From Argyresthia goedartella (Eukaryota > Arthropoda > Insecta > Lepidoptera > Argyresthiidae), in assembly GCA_949825045.1 (NCBI GenBank), contig OX463829.1, forward strand, positions 24,894,715-24,958,714: a DNA stretch of 64,000 nucleotides. The letters are read 5' to 3'. Below the pieces are notes generated by a model, which did no database searches, was not told where the DNA came from, and worked only from the letters and a program-made list of their open reading frames with translations. Made by a program: the position numbers and the translations under genes. Shown piece by piece: positions 34,566 to 45,585 of the stretch. Numbering within the stretch: the first letter of the stretch is position 1; the number at the start of each line of letters is the position of its first letter.

Positions 34566-36389
34566 CTAGCGAGGGCCCCCGGGGCCCCACTGTGCCTGTA
34601 ACCGATCAGGTAGGCAGCTATACGCCAGAGGGTCCCATTGTAGAAATGGCCCACGCGCCGGTTCCATTGCCACCCTACGACGCCCCCCGAAGGGGGGTGG
34701 GCGTGAATTCAACCGTGGCCGCTCCATGAGCGGGGGGGACATCACATGTGACCGATGAGGACGAGGCGACGAGCGGGGCGACAACTGAGGCGGCGTCCGA
34801 ACCGCACCCGCATAGCTCGAAGGTGTCCCATGCCACCCGCCCCTTACGGCCTGCTCAACATACCCAATGTCCCGCTGAGTCGGATGCTGAGTCGCAACCG
34901 AAAACTCAGGGCCCCCCATGTGATGACCCTGAGTGCGGCCCTGCACCCCTGGGTGGCCACGTGCTTGTGGCCCCATTGCCCGCCGAGTTGGATGCTGAGT
35001 CACAACCGAAAACTCAGGGCCCCCCATGTGATGACCCTGAGTGCGGCCCTGCACCCTAGTACCGCCCTGTGCACGTGGGGACGTTGGCCCCTGAGTTGCG
35101 CTCCGAGTCGCAAACGAATTCTCAGGGCCCCATGCCGTGTCACCCTGGGTACGGCCCTGTGGTGGCTGTTGGCCGGACCGGTTCATGCAAAACAGATTGT
35201 TGTGGGCCCCACCACAATATCCGCACATTTGTGTGCGCGTGCAGTCCCTAGCCATGTGTGGCCCGAGGCACAGGAAACACCAGCTCCGCTGCTTGGCCAT
35301 CCGGCGCCGTCCCTGAACCCTAAGTTCCCCGAACTTATTGCAATTGGCCACAGCATGGCCAATCTGCCTACAACATGGGCAGGTCTCACTATGTGGGGTC
35401 AATGCACTCACAGTCCCATATGACTGCCGGTTGGTGCGGTCCTTCCTCGTCGGAGGGCCCCTACTCACAGCGCTCCCGGCAGCTCTCTGTGGCTCCGAAG
35501 GATGGGTGACCGTCAACCCCAAATTCTCTGCCCGTCGAGCCTCCTCTTCCAAGAATCCGACCAAGTCGGAGAAGGCGGGCAGGTCCTCGGCCGACCTCCC
35601 GTGAGACTGTTCGAAACGAGTCTGCACGTCAGTGGGTAGGCGGGAAAGTACAATGTACAACAATAGGTACGACCATTCACCAACCGGAAGTCCAAGATTC
35701 TCTAGAGCCTTGGTGACGGACAACAACGGGTTCAAAACCTCCGTCTGTATGGCCCCGACCTTGTTCACAACCGGGATACTAAACAAACGGTTCAGTTGGG
35801 CATCGGCCAACCTCCGTTTGTTATGGTAACGTCTGACCAACAATTGTCTGGCCGTTTCATAGTTACCCTCCGTAACTGTCAAATGAGCGACCAGCTCCCT
35901 AGGCTCACCCCTCAATGCTGCCACCAGCTGAGCCATCTTGACAGACTTGGTAATGTCCGATCGCATGTGCACCAAACTGTCGAACAGATTGATGAAGCTC
36001 ATCCATTCACCGGACACTCCGTCAAAAGTAGGCATAGTTATGGCAGGTAACCTGGACCCTGAACCCTGAAGCGGCAGAGGTGCTTCAATGTCACCACCAT
36101 GGCTGGACTCGCGCTGTCTACGTATGTCCGCAGCCTTCTGCGTGATAGCAGCTGCCATCTCCATACATTGGTCGACATCCCCTAGCAACCGTGACAGCCT
36201 GTCAGGTGCGCAACCATCAACTGATTCCGCCTGCGCGGACAATTCAAGCACCCTGTTGTAACGTTCCTTAACGTCCATAGACCGCTCCAATACCACATCA
36301 TGCCTATCTAAACGGTCTATCAGACCGTGTGCGGAGGAAAACCATCTGAGTTCCTTAGAAACACCCTTCTGGATTTCAGATAACGACAT
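34566..36389 (-). CDS. BEL gag (DUF1759-type)
   Basis: 607 codons from ATG at 36389. Contents: N-terminal helical part (VLERSMDVKERYNRVLELSA), the DUF1759-like capsid region (LPAITMPTFDGVSGEWMSF, LVAALRGEPRELVAHL, LLVRRYHNKRRLADAQLNRL), two Cys/His knuckles (CPCCRQIGHAVANC, CFLCLGPHMARDC) and a Gly/Gln/Pro-rich tail with tandem repeats. The TAG at 34566-34568 separates it from the protease in the same frame. In other BEL elements gag and pol are a single frame, so this is more likely a nonsense mutation than a natural gag stop. Confidence 0.8.
   Translation of the reverse strand: MSLSEIQKGVSKELRWFSSAHGLIDRLDRHDVVLERSMDVKERYNRVLELSAQAESVDGCAPDRLSRLLGDVDQCMEMAAAITQKAADIRRQRESSHGGDIEAPLPLQGSGSRLPAITMPTFDGVSGEWMSFINLFDSLVHMRSDITKSVKMAQLVAALRGEPRELVAHLTVTEGNYETARQLLVRRYHNKRRLADAQLNRLFSIPVVNKVGAIQTEVLNPLLSVTKALENLGLPVGEWSYLLLYIVLSRLPTDVQTRFEQSHGRSAEDLPAFSDLVGFLEEEARRAENLGLTVTHPSEPQRAAGSAVSRGPPTRKDRTNRQSYGTVSALTPHSETCPCCRQIGHAVANCNKFGELRVQGRRRMAKQRSWCFLCLGPHMARDCTRTQMCGYCGGAHNNLFCMNRSGQQPPQGRTQGDTAWGPENSFATRSATQGPTSPRAQGGTRVQGRTQGHHMGGPEFSVVTQHPTRRAMGPQARGHPGVQGRTQGHHMGGPEFSVATQHPTQRDIGYVEQAVRGGWHGTPSSYAGAVRTPPQLSPRSSPRPHRSHVMSPPLMERPRLNSRPPPFGGRRRVAMEPARGPFLQWDPLAYSCLPDRLQAQWGPGGPR
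34872..35058. repeat. Tandem repeat in the BEL gag tail
   Basis: Two units of about 110 bp share the stretch CCGAAAACTCAGGGCCCCCC and what follows. They encode the repeated peptide core VQGRTQGHHMGGPEFSV. A diverged third unit lies at about 35090-35160. Confidence 0.75.
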
Positions 36390-37037
36390 GATCGGAACGA
36401 TACTTACTCACAATTTGCAGTAAATCAATTTTATTGGACCCTCCAGTCTATAACCCAAACGAGGGAACCCTAAACCACAACTTAAGCAATGCTGTTTTCC
36501 TTAAACAATAGGAACCGAGTTTTATATCTATATAAATTCTGTAAATAACAATTTAGTTTCCCTTTATCATTATAACACACACAGATAGTCAATATTAGTT
36601 CAAGTTATAAATTGCTATAAACTGAAAATAATGTAATAGCCTGCTATCAATAGATGTAACTACCTATGTTAACCAAACATTCATTAGCATTACTAGACCA
36701 CTAATAGATTGACTAACTGGTACTTCAATGCAAATTTCAATTGACTAACTGGTACTTCAATGCAAATTTCAATTCACCTACAATGTACCTAATTGAGTAC
36801 CTACTATTCTGAGTCACATCTCAGTACAACTGGTCATTTAGGGAAAACTGTAATCTCTGTCTGTCTACTACCAGCAATAGACTTATAGCTTACAATACTA
36901 CCAATCTATGTGGATACAGGAACAACACCAAGTTAGCTAATAACCGCCTATACCTACAGATTGATAGTCCCAAATCGTGGGTTCCTGGAGCCCTTGACGG
37001 CTGCAAATCTCAGGAAACCACGCTCTTGCTACCAAAG
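36390..37037 (-). other. BEL untranslated leader
   Basis: Between the 5' LTR and gag. It holds a 38-bp direct repeat near 36713-36772 (ACTGGTACTTCAATGCAAAT occurs twice). No coding sequence seen. Confidence 0.6.
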
Positions 37038-37583
37038 TGTTCAGGCTTCTCGGCACCTAATGACCTCGCAGGGGCCCATCAGCTACGAGGTAGCGTAGCG
37101 ATCAGATGCCAAGAAGTGAGAACGTCGGCGTTTCACCGAGCTAATACTTATGGAGTCGATCTAACCTGGTCTGTGCTTCGTTCCCGTCAAACTCCTGTCT
37201 CTCTGCAAGGCCCGGGTGCACCCTAGGCTCTTCTTGGTAGACAGGTTCTTCAGCCAACCAGGTATGGCTGGCAGGCCAGCTTCGACGAGCACAGTGTTCC
37301 AACACAGGTTATGTTACGTGGGAAAAACCAATCGGCCACGTAAATGCGAACTTTATCTGGTTCGGGGAATCACAACACACTCAGCTATCTAGACAATCCT
37401 GAGGGAACCCCGAATACAATTCCAGATGGCTTGCGATTTAAATTCAATACCCTAATCAATACGCGTTACATCGCGAGGGCTTTCCGTCTGTCAGTTGTCA
37501 AAAAACTGCTAGGTTGGCAGCAACGTCAAATTCAAAACGGCCGTTCCGAAACCATCGATCGAATATCGATTTGGAATCGAACA
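37038..37583 (-). repeat. BEL 5' LTR
   Basis: 546 bp, partner of 25722-26267. It is followed (in element orientation) by the primer site. Confidence 0.92.
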
Positions 37584-37607
37584 CACAGAATAAAGAATAA
37601 AGAAATA

Positions 37608-37675
37608 AACTGGGTATGTTCTTATGGAAAACGATATGTATGACGCCCTCAGAATAAAGTATTTGACCCAAAGTA
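37608..37675 (+). pseudogene. Tc1 transposase middle fragment
   Basis: Reads GKRYV, stop, RPQNKVFDPKY. It continues the Tc1 pseudogene after the LINE and stops at the TA where the DD82E element entered. The match to the family is by context. Confidence 0.55.
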
Positions 37676-39936
37676 CAGATGTAGTGAATAATCCTTTCCT
37701 ATCGGCAAAACTCGGAACAACGATAACACCCGAATGGTGCCGATGTGTCTATGAATTACTGTATTATTAAATTACGTGTAGGTATCAAATAAATCGCATA
37801 CTTTATTTATCAATGTCAAATGTCAAATTGCCCGTTTGACGTATATTACACTGAGATGTTAAAACCACCACGATTCTATCATATAAAGAATTCGTTAAGT
37901 AAACAAAAATATAACTAGTTACTGAGGACGTTTTATTTCAATAAAACGCACTGATAAAAACCAAATTCCGGTTGGGATGATCTAATGATTCTATAAGGAT
38001 TGGAACCCCAAAAGTCTAACTATAAGTCAAAACTACAGTAGGATTTTGCAGACCTTTTTCATAACAAAAAATTTTTGTAATTAATTAAAAATACTATGAC
38101 ATAACAAAAAAGACACCTCAACATAAAACAAAACAAACCAGCAGAGAAATTAATATAAATAAATATGATTTTCTGATTGGATGAACGACTTCGATTATGA
38201 CAGCGGGATAAGAGGAGGAGGAGCGGGGTGGACAGTGTGATGCGAAACAATACTTCCAACTTCCATATCACAGTCAGAATCAGAACTATTTTCTGGTGTA
38301 TCATCGTCAGAGTTTTCATGAACGGTGATTACAAAACTAGCCATATAATTTACCAACTCAGGTTCGTGTTTTCGGTACTGGTTTTCGCATTTGATGGCGT
38401 AGTCCCATACTTTGGCACAAACATCGGAACCAATCATATTAACCTTTTCCTGTACCAATTGTTTCACAGTAGTCATATTCATACTGATGTTTCTTTTGGA
38501 TACGTATCCCTTTATTTGAGACCATATGTTTTCAATCGGATTGAAATCAGGATGATATGGTGGCAATCTTAGTACGCTGTGTCCATATTCGTTCATAAGT
38601 GTATCTATAGAGTATTCTACAAAGTTTTGTTTGTACTTGCAAATAATTTCATATATTTCAAGTTTTCTTAATGACGGATCAATCGGAACGTTATGTTTGG
38701 ATAGCCAATCAATCATGTCTTGCTTCCTGGTATTTGAATTAGGAGGTTTTTCTACGTACTTATTATGATATGCAGCATTATCTACTACTAGTACCGAATG
38801 TGGAGCTAAGTTTGGAATGAGTTGATTACGAAGCCATTTTTCATAGTTTTCATTGTTCATCGCGTTATGATAGTCACCTGTTTTATCAGTAGACTGATAC
38901 CAATGCCCCAGGTATAAACCCCTTTCTACTACCAGCGTGCACTATTATAAGACGTTGTCCTTTAGAAATTAACTGTTTCACTCCGTTTTCTGACGAGTCA
39001 GCCCAGCTTTTACCTGCCAAATGTGAGGTATGGATGTATGTTTCATTCATATAAACAATCTCTCTCCCTTGCAATCTGTACTTTTTTATCGCGGCTAAAA
39101 ACTTTACTCTTTTTAAACGAACATCATCTTTCTCGATAAGTAATTTTCTGTTGTTTTCAACGTTTTTATACTGAAATCCCATTTTTCTAAGAATTTTTCT
39201 TAGCGTAAAGTCACATCCCTCAAAATTTATGGCTTCGGATAAATTGGACTTCAGGGCTTTAATTGTAGGTACTTGTTTGTATATCAAATGGAAATTATAC
39301 ACTAATCGGCGTATAACGTTGTAGTCAAAATCGTCAAGACCTAGACAAAATAATTTATTTGGTCTACCCAACTTTGCCGACTTCGGACTATTGGAGGTGG
39401 ATTGATTTATGTATTCTTTTTGCAATATTTTATTAACTGTTCGTTAAGAAATTCCACTGGCCTCCGAAACTCGTTTTTGGACTTTACAAAAGTAAGCAGT
39501 ATAGTTGGTATGTTTGAATTTATCATTTTCAGTTAAGAAATATAAATAAATATTGAAAATAACTACGCAGGCTTGCCGATCTAAACGTTTCCCTTTTCTT
39601 AGTGCTTTCGGCATGTCTGTTATAAATTGTTCATGTGGATCGAATAAAATCAATGTTTATTATTTACAAAAATGACAGACAAGAGTGAAATGTAAAGTCA
39701 AAAAAAAAAATTAGGTGGCCTGCATTAATACACGAGTCCATGAAGTTTATCACAAAATCTAACATAAATATCAACAAAATATTTCTGTGGTATTAACTAC
39801 TCTATATAGATACTTCCTCTTGCAATGCGACCGTTCCCTACGTTGTCTCGATGGGTACTGAGTGCGAGTGAAGTAGTAAGACAAAAACGAACATTTCCGA
39901 GAAAATACGAAAGGAAAGGATTATTCACTACATCTG
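37676..39936 (-). mobile_element. IS630/Tc1-superfamily transposon with DD82E-type spacing
   Basis: Terminal repeats CAGATGTAGTGAATAATCCT at the left and AGGATTATTCACTACATCTG at the right. The TA target is duplicated at 37674-37675 and 39937-39938. It lies inside the decayed Tc1 transposase; removing it joins FDPKY to KVTFKHGGGNVKIWG. Confidence 0.85.
38195..39653 (-). pseudogene. DD82E-type transposase (stop, frameshift, catalytic Asp changed)
   Basis: Order on the minus strand: N-terminal HTH region (MPKALRKGKRLDRQ), TAA at 39444-39446, the same frame to 38886 (LRKILRKMGFQYKNVENNRK), then a one-base frameshift at about 38895, then the C-terminal half. The first catalytic motif is IVYMNETYIHTSH, with Asn where relatives have Asp (codon AAT at 39045-39047). 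The second Asp is in VVDNAAYHNK and the Glu in LPPYHPDFNPIENIW. I count 82 residues between them, far more than in classical Tc1/mariner. From memory this spacing is reported for the Sailor group. The acidic tail (ENSDDDTPENSSDSDCD) is typical. The enzyme is dead by three lesions. Confidence 0.8.
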
Positions 39937-40400
39937 TACACAAAAGTGACATTTAAGCATGGTGGGGAAATGTAAAAATTGGGGGTGCTTTTCTGGACCT
40001 GTTAAGTTGATAGAAGGAAACATGGATCAATTCCTATACAAAAATATACTGGAAGAAATAATGTAACCTTATGCTGAAGACGTGCTTCCGGTTATTTGGA
40101 CATTCTAGCACAACAATGATCCATAGCATACTGCACGCTCCGTTAAGGAATTTCTCACATCGCAATCAGTTTCTGTGTTAGATTGGCCAGCCATCAGCCC
40201 AGGTCTAAACCCAATAGAGCACCTTTGGTGCGAACTCAAGAAAAAGGTTCCAAATCGACAGTTTGGCAATTTAAGAGAGACATCCGACGTTTTCTTAGAA
40301 GAATGGAACTCGCTCTCTTGCGAAATGTCAAAAATAAGGTTTTGAATTTATTTTTCAAAAGAAAAACAATTAGTCCACTTACAGAGAAACATTAAACTAA
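39937..40400 (+). pseudogene. Tc1 transposase C-terminal half (decayed)
   Basis: Reads KVTFKHGGGNVKIWGCFSGP and NMDQFLYKNILEE, then several stops, HNNDP (second Asp motif), VLDWPAISPGLNPIEHLWCE (Glu) and VPNRQFGNLRETSDVFLEEW. The stops and the change to SPGLNPIE show decay. It completes the Tc1 pseudogene started at 23695. Confidence 0.75.
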
Positions 40401-40799
40401 ACATTAAATAAATGTTAGTAACATATTTTTAGCACACTTAACTTATGCGAGTAATTAAATATTTTAGTTGTGACACTGTGACTTAAATAAAATCGACTAT
40501 ACTAGACAAAATATGGTTTTTTTAATTGTGATTTAAAACTAAGAAGTGATTGTGCTTCGGTAATATTTTGCGGCAGTTTGTCAAACATTGGTTCACCCTA
40601 AACAAGTTACTAGATTTTCCGTAGTTTGTCCATGGCGTTATTAAATGTAACTTATTGCAACTTCTAAGGTTATGCTTGAATTTTTTCTTAGTAAAGGTTA
40701 TTTTGAAATGAGCCAAGTTGTTTAAAATCCAAATTGATAGAGTCAATGCCTCACCGGTGTAAAGCAGTAGTTAAAAATCGTTCTTAATTATTTGTCCAG

Positions 40800-42064
40800 T
40801 TTCATTACTATGCTAATATATGAAATTTATATCCAATACTGGCCGACGCGATAGGCTGTTTAACATTGCAACCTTGTCACTCGCGAGTGTGTTTTTTTTA
40901 AAACCATAAGTGTCGTGACCATAGCCCGAAAGAAAACAGAAGCAATGAGGTGCACCTCCTCCAGTAACAATCGAAGCTGTTGCCGGTCAAGTGAGTGGCT
41001 TTCCCTTTCCCCCATTCGACTTCCTTTTATGTCTTTCATAGGTTTCCCTGCTTACTAGCCAGGATCCGGAAGCGCCGCCAGGGTAGACAAATTAGGTAAT
41101 CGGTTATTTCGCGAAATAGGCCAGAAACGACCAAGAATAGACACAATTTTAAATATGTAGTTAGCGATTTTATTCTATATTCCTAATCCCGTTTGCTCTA
41201 TTCTTGTAGCTATTTCATAACATAATTAGTTACTTCTAAGAAGGGACACATAATTATAGATGACATGATTTAAGTAAAAAAAACTGGAACTACCAATCGT
41301 TCTTAATTATATGACAACCACTGTATATTGCAAAAACCGCATCGAAAATGGCAAAATAGTTTCTGAGAATCCCTCAAGCTTTAACCATCGTGGCTCCCAC
41401 AGCGCCCGCTTGTGGGCTACAACTGTAAAAAAGAGCCTGCTCTAAAATTGTAGCCGTTTAATGAAGAAGAAAAAACGCATCGAAATCGGTCCAGTAGTTT
41501 CCAGTAACATGGTAATGGACACACCCACACACAAACAACCTTTTACCCCAAACGCATATTCCACCCTCCGTTCCATTGAATCTATTGGGGGGCTAAAATA
41601 ATATCTATGATTTGTAGGAACATTCAAAATTATATTGTAAAGTCTAATTTTAAATTGATCAGAAATTACAATCGTAACTTGTATTCTTAATAGATCTTTT
41701 TAATTATTACAAAGGCAACAAATCATCCGAGAGTATTTGGCATTAATTTCTATGTAAACAAGAAACTAAAGATACACAATACACACTACAATTCCGAGAC
41801 AATCCAATCGGCCTATAGTGCAATTCGGACTCGCGCACCGAGGGTTCCGCACAAATCTCATTTTTAATGATGGAAGTTCAAACTTTCACTTTTTGGATTT
41901 TATCCTTTCTAGTGCTACCTTGCTTCTTGCAAAATTTCATATTTCTAGGTCAAGGGAAAGTTATCCGTACCTATACGCTTTGATTCCATTGATCAAGCAA
42001 ATTCAGCAAAATTGTAACAATTACCGGTATTTTTTGATTGCGTTGATTTTTCTTCTTCGTCTTT
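40800..42064. other. Intergenic with remnants
   Basis: At 41285-41330 a sequence resembling the Tc1 right terminal repeat recurs (CCAATCGTTCTTAATTATAT, then GACAACCACTG), probably a solo end. At 41330-41560 there is diffuse old repeat sequence of the kind ACGCATCGAAATCGGTCCAG. No gene was recognised. Confidence 0.4.
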
Positions 42065-42345
42065 AACCATGTTCTATCGGAGGTTGGCGATCATTAAGGC
42101 AATAGGGACATTGTGTTCATCCCGAACCATTCTCGGAGGTTTTGGAGCAAGGAGGTACGTGGGCGATTAGGTCTTCTGCGTCCCTGGATCTTGCCTTGCA
42201 TGATTTGCAGCAACATTTGTGACTCTATCCGTCCATGATATTTTCAGCAATCTTCCGTACACCCACATTTCAAAAGATTCTAATCGCTTGCACAATGTCT
42301 GGGTTGATGTCCATGCTTCACTACCTGACAGAAGAACTGAAAATA
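42065..42345 (-). pseudogene. LINE RT C-terminal fragment
   Basis: With frameshifts the minus strand reads AWTSTQTLCKRLESFEMWVY, GRLLKISWTDRVTN, then LLQIMQGKIQGRRRPNRPRT, NLREWFGMNTMS and MIANLR. This is the C-terminus of an RTE-like endonuclease-RT. It lacks the GHVMR-type block in between, so it is internally deleted. Confidence 0.6.
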
Positions 42346-42847
42346 TGTATTAAAACTTAAGAAAGAATAATTATTCTATTAATTTATACTAAAATAAGTT
42401 ATTAATAATTAATATACCGTTCCTGAATCAGAATTGTGTATCGGACAAAAGGGTTTCACACTTCCTTTGTAATTAAGCACGTGACTCATCAATGGTATAG
42501 AGCGATAGTCACTGCATCGTTGCGCATTATTGATTTATGGAAGGGTGACGAAAGTAAAGTGCAGCCAGTCCTTAGTCATGTTGCCTGTTCGGTAAATCGC
42601 GATAAACAGATGCACCAGGATATACAGACACTCGTATTCCAGCAGTTTTGAAACCTCCACTGGAATTGAAAGATTTCATCAGGTCCTACCGCTTTACTAT
42701 TATTCGCTAATCCTTTGTGATGGATGAAGTTTGCCATGTAATTAAATTATTTTGTCGATTTAAACTTTGCATTTTTCACTACTTCAAGATACCATAGATC
42801 TGAATTGATGTTAATTTCTACGTGATACATCTACGCGTTCCTATGAA

Positions 42848-43333
42848 AACCGCTCAAGTGCGAGTCGAAGTTCCGTACCACCGTACAATGGTAGGGGTGT
42901 GGAGTGAATAGTTTGGATTTTTCGTAGCAAAATGTTGTTTACAAAGTAATTGGTGCGGCTACTTTCACATCCCATGTACGTAATCAAGTGCATTCATAAG
43001 TTTGTATGTGGTATTGAAAGAATGTTTGTGTGGAAGCCCCCTTAAATATTTATCTTATTCTGTATTTTTAGTATTTTTTGTTATAGCGGCAACAGAAATA
43101 CGTCATCTGTGAAAATTTCAATTGTCTTACTATCACGGTTCATGAGATACAGCCTGGTGACAGACGGACGGACGGACAGCGGAGGCTTAGTAATAGAGTC
43201 CCGTTTGGCACCCTTCGGGTACGGAACCGTAAATGAGAGTCCTGACCAACGGACAGACGGGCAGACAGACGGGCAACGAAGTGATCGTATAAAGGATCAT
43301 TTATTACTTTCAAGGTACGGAACCCTAAAAAAC
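42848..43333 (-). repeat. Unclassified lepidopteran interspersed repeat
   Basis: One end has CTCAAGTGCGAGTCGAAGTT, and the other has GTCCCGTTTGGCACCCTTCG plus GGTACGGAACC. The centre contains TGTTATAGCGGCAACAGAAA and the CAGACGGACGGACGGACAGC track. It is a common non-coding lepidopteran repeat. The right end is extended by a second GGTACGGAACCCTAAAAAAC at about 43314. Confidence 0.65.
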
Positions 43334-45585
43334 ACCCACCGATGGTTTTTTCATATCATTCTGTTCACAGGGTAATCTTGCCCTCCCCCTTGTCTAGGGC
43401 CAATCCCACCCTCAGCCCACTCGAGCCCATTATACCCGCTGGAGGGCTGCCAGAGTGTTGTCTTGTTAAAGAGACTTCAACGGGCTTTTGTTTCTCTTGA
43501 CATTTAAGTACTGCTTTTGTAGACCGCAGTTAGCTTAATGTATTTGTCTCAGGGTATACGAAGAAATAATAAACTTATTTCGGGCAAAGTACAAAGATCA
43601 CCATGAAACATCTGATGAAGAGATCGGAACGTTAAAGTGCTACGAAAAAAATATTGGATTTTTTTCGAATCCATTTACTCCACCATGAAGTCATCTACAG
43701 ATTTGATTTTTTGGTTAACGTTTATTGAGTATTTGATGAAGATTTTTAAGGATGAAATTTTCTCGATAGAATTTAAATACGAAAACATCTCTATTTTTAT
43801 CACGCTTTTATTAGCTTCACCTGTATGTTTGTTTGTTTGTTTGTAAGTAACCGACTTCTTTGGACTCGATTTTGACCCACTTTAAACGGACAGATTCAAT
43901 TCAAACTTTGTACACTTATCAAGAATCAGCGACAATGTAATAACTTCATAAGTTTATCTCATTATCCTGATTTGGATCGCCAGGATTCATTAATTTCCCA
44001 CACAACCTCTGTGTGAGAGCAAGTGAATCGAACTAAACTCGAAATAAAAAATTAAAAATAAATATAGTTTAAAAAAAATAAAAAACACGCTTTTAAAGCA
44101 CTTCGAACTAAAAAGTTAAAAATAATTTTTAATATAACCTTAAAACAATAATAAATAAAAAATAATAGTATTTATTTATTTATTATTATTGTGAAAAAAA
44201 AGGGTGTTTTTTAGTTTTTTTTAAACTATATTTATTTTTTCCTGTAATTCTGAAATCCTTACTAATGTCATTGTGGAACTGCATTCAAAATGTAGATATT
44301 ATATATTTGCAAAATCTCCTTTTTGCCAGTTGAAATCCGTCCTGAAGGACCATTTAGGTCACCAGTTCAAATCCGGCTCGAAGGACCATGTTCGTTGACG
44401 GGCGTGTACACGGTACGAACCAGAAAGATACGAAAAGTCCAGAATGCTTCCTCAAAAAAAAAATAACGAAATAGCGTAGTTTATTTTTAAACAATTATTT
44501 TGTGGTTTCGCGCTACGTTTTTAAATTTTTTCCCGATTCCGTCCCACTCACACTGCGGGTCTTTCCGCCTGGAGTAACGGGGACCTTTGCACGGACGAGG
44601 TATCGCCTTAATGTTTTACTAACTAGGCAACACAGATACCCTTATGCCCTAATGGCACTTAATCTCAAAAGCAAAGAAAAAGTTTTTCATTAATTTGATA
44701 GATAGACAGCCTCCAACTACGCCAAGGGGTTCCCACAATCTTTTTCCGATTCAAATTAGGTTCAAAACAAAAACATCACCATGGCAACCATTTCCTTTCC
44801 AATTCGCCTTAATGGGCTTTATTTACCTAATATCAAGATAAACCTAACCTAATACTTGTTTTAAGACGGCGGGAGCGAAGGCGGACATAGTTTTTTTTTT
44901 GTTGGACGGGAAGAAATGCAATTACCCATGCCCAGGAGTCAAGTCAGACCTCCCTGCTAAGTCCGGGTCCCCACATATTCGAGCGGGCATCAGCTCGTGT
45001 GCTATACGGACTAAAGACAACCCCTTTGTGTTTACAGTTATCGATAGTCGATTTAATTGTGAGGCGTACATAGCTGCCATTGCGATCACATGTTCGTAGT
45101 CCTATGATGAGCGCTTAGGCCATACGTTGGCGAGGGTATCCTACTTCTATACCCTAGTTATCGGCCTGAGATTAAGAAATAATCAGTGGTTTCTAAAAAA
45201 TAAATAATAACTACACAATTTCGCATTGTTCTGCCGCAGGGACTGTCGTAACAGTCATGATGCGGTGTGAGCAGTTAAGAACTTAATTTTAATATGGTTG
45301 TGTAAATTTGAACTACCTACCACGAATCGAGTTGCTTATTTTGCCAATACAAGGGCTTTAAACTTGTGGTAGCTGTGCAGAACTAGTTGCGATCAGCTTT
45401 GTTGAGGGACCAGAGTCGTAGTGTACTTTCATATTTTGTTGGTAATATATTATTTTATAGGCCATATGTTGGCTAGGGTATCCTATTTCTATACCCTAGT
45501 TATCGGCCTAATCTGCGATATATATTATCAAACGACATTACTTACAGGAGACACTTCCGAAATCCCGAAAAAAAAAACTTCTTTT
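43334..45585. other. Gene-free interval
   Basis: Apart from the inverted repeat at 44053-44240 it holds a duplicated segment (TATACCCTAGTTATCGGCCT with flanks, at 45106-45172 and 45460-45512). The stretch 45295-45480 recurs in diverged form at 47015-47180. No gene recognised. Confidence 0.4.
44053..44240. repeat. AT-rich inverted repeat
   Basis: The arm 44053-44088 (AAAAATAAATATAGTTTAAA..AACAC) is inverted at 44204-44240 (GTGTTTTTTAG..TTTAAACTATATTTATTTTT). About 35 bp with few mismatches and a 115-bp spacer. It may be a small foldback or MITE. Confidence 0.6.

Larger units (their letters stand above)
25722..37583 (-). mobile_element. BEL/Pao LTR retrotransposon, RT-deleted, split by a Copia element
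   Basis: Both LTRs are 546 bp, begin TGTTC and end GAACA, and are flanked by the 5-bp target duplication CACAG (25717-25721 and 37584-37588). I see about four differences between the LTRs, so the insertion is recent. The primer site after the 5' LTR (reading down from 37037) is CTTTGGTAGCAAGAGCGTGG. A purine-rich GGTGGGTGCC..GGGCGGG tract precedes the 3' LTR. Without the Copia the element is about 5.2 kb, short for BEL, because the RT is missing. Confidence 0.92.
24236..37607 (+). mobile_element. 5'-truncated LINE inserted in Tc1 and itself split by a BEL element
   Basis: The left end starts within the RT (HSTTTALLKVTDDIQSAM). The 3' UTR runs to 25721. After the BEL element it resumes at 37589 and ends with AATAAAGAATAAAGAAATAA at about 37607, a tail of AATAAA-like repeats. 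Tc1 coding sequence starts immediately after. Further fragments of the same family lie at 55795-56850 (minus) and 63091-63480 (plus), with the 3' UTR landmark CCTGTCCTGCCTAGGTTTGC shared with the latter. Confidence 0.75.
23548..40799 (+). mobile_element. Decayed Tc1 element, outermost layer of a nested stack
   Basis: Transposase pieces occur in order and on the same strand in three places: 23695-24235, 37608-37675 and 39937-40400. The gaps hold a LINE stack and a DD82E-type transposon. Tentative terminal repeats are CTGG..GTCACATAATTAAG at 23548 and CTTAATTATTTGTCCAG ending at 40799. Their match is only partial, so the borders are approximate. Confidence 0.6.

Noticed and set aside
34748..35604. 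Several long plus-strand frames across the BEL gag
   Set aside because: They are antisense shadows of a GC-rich gag with repeats; no protein signature of their own.
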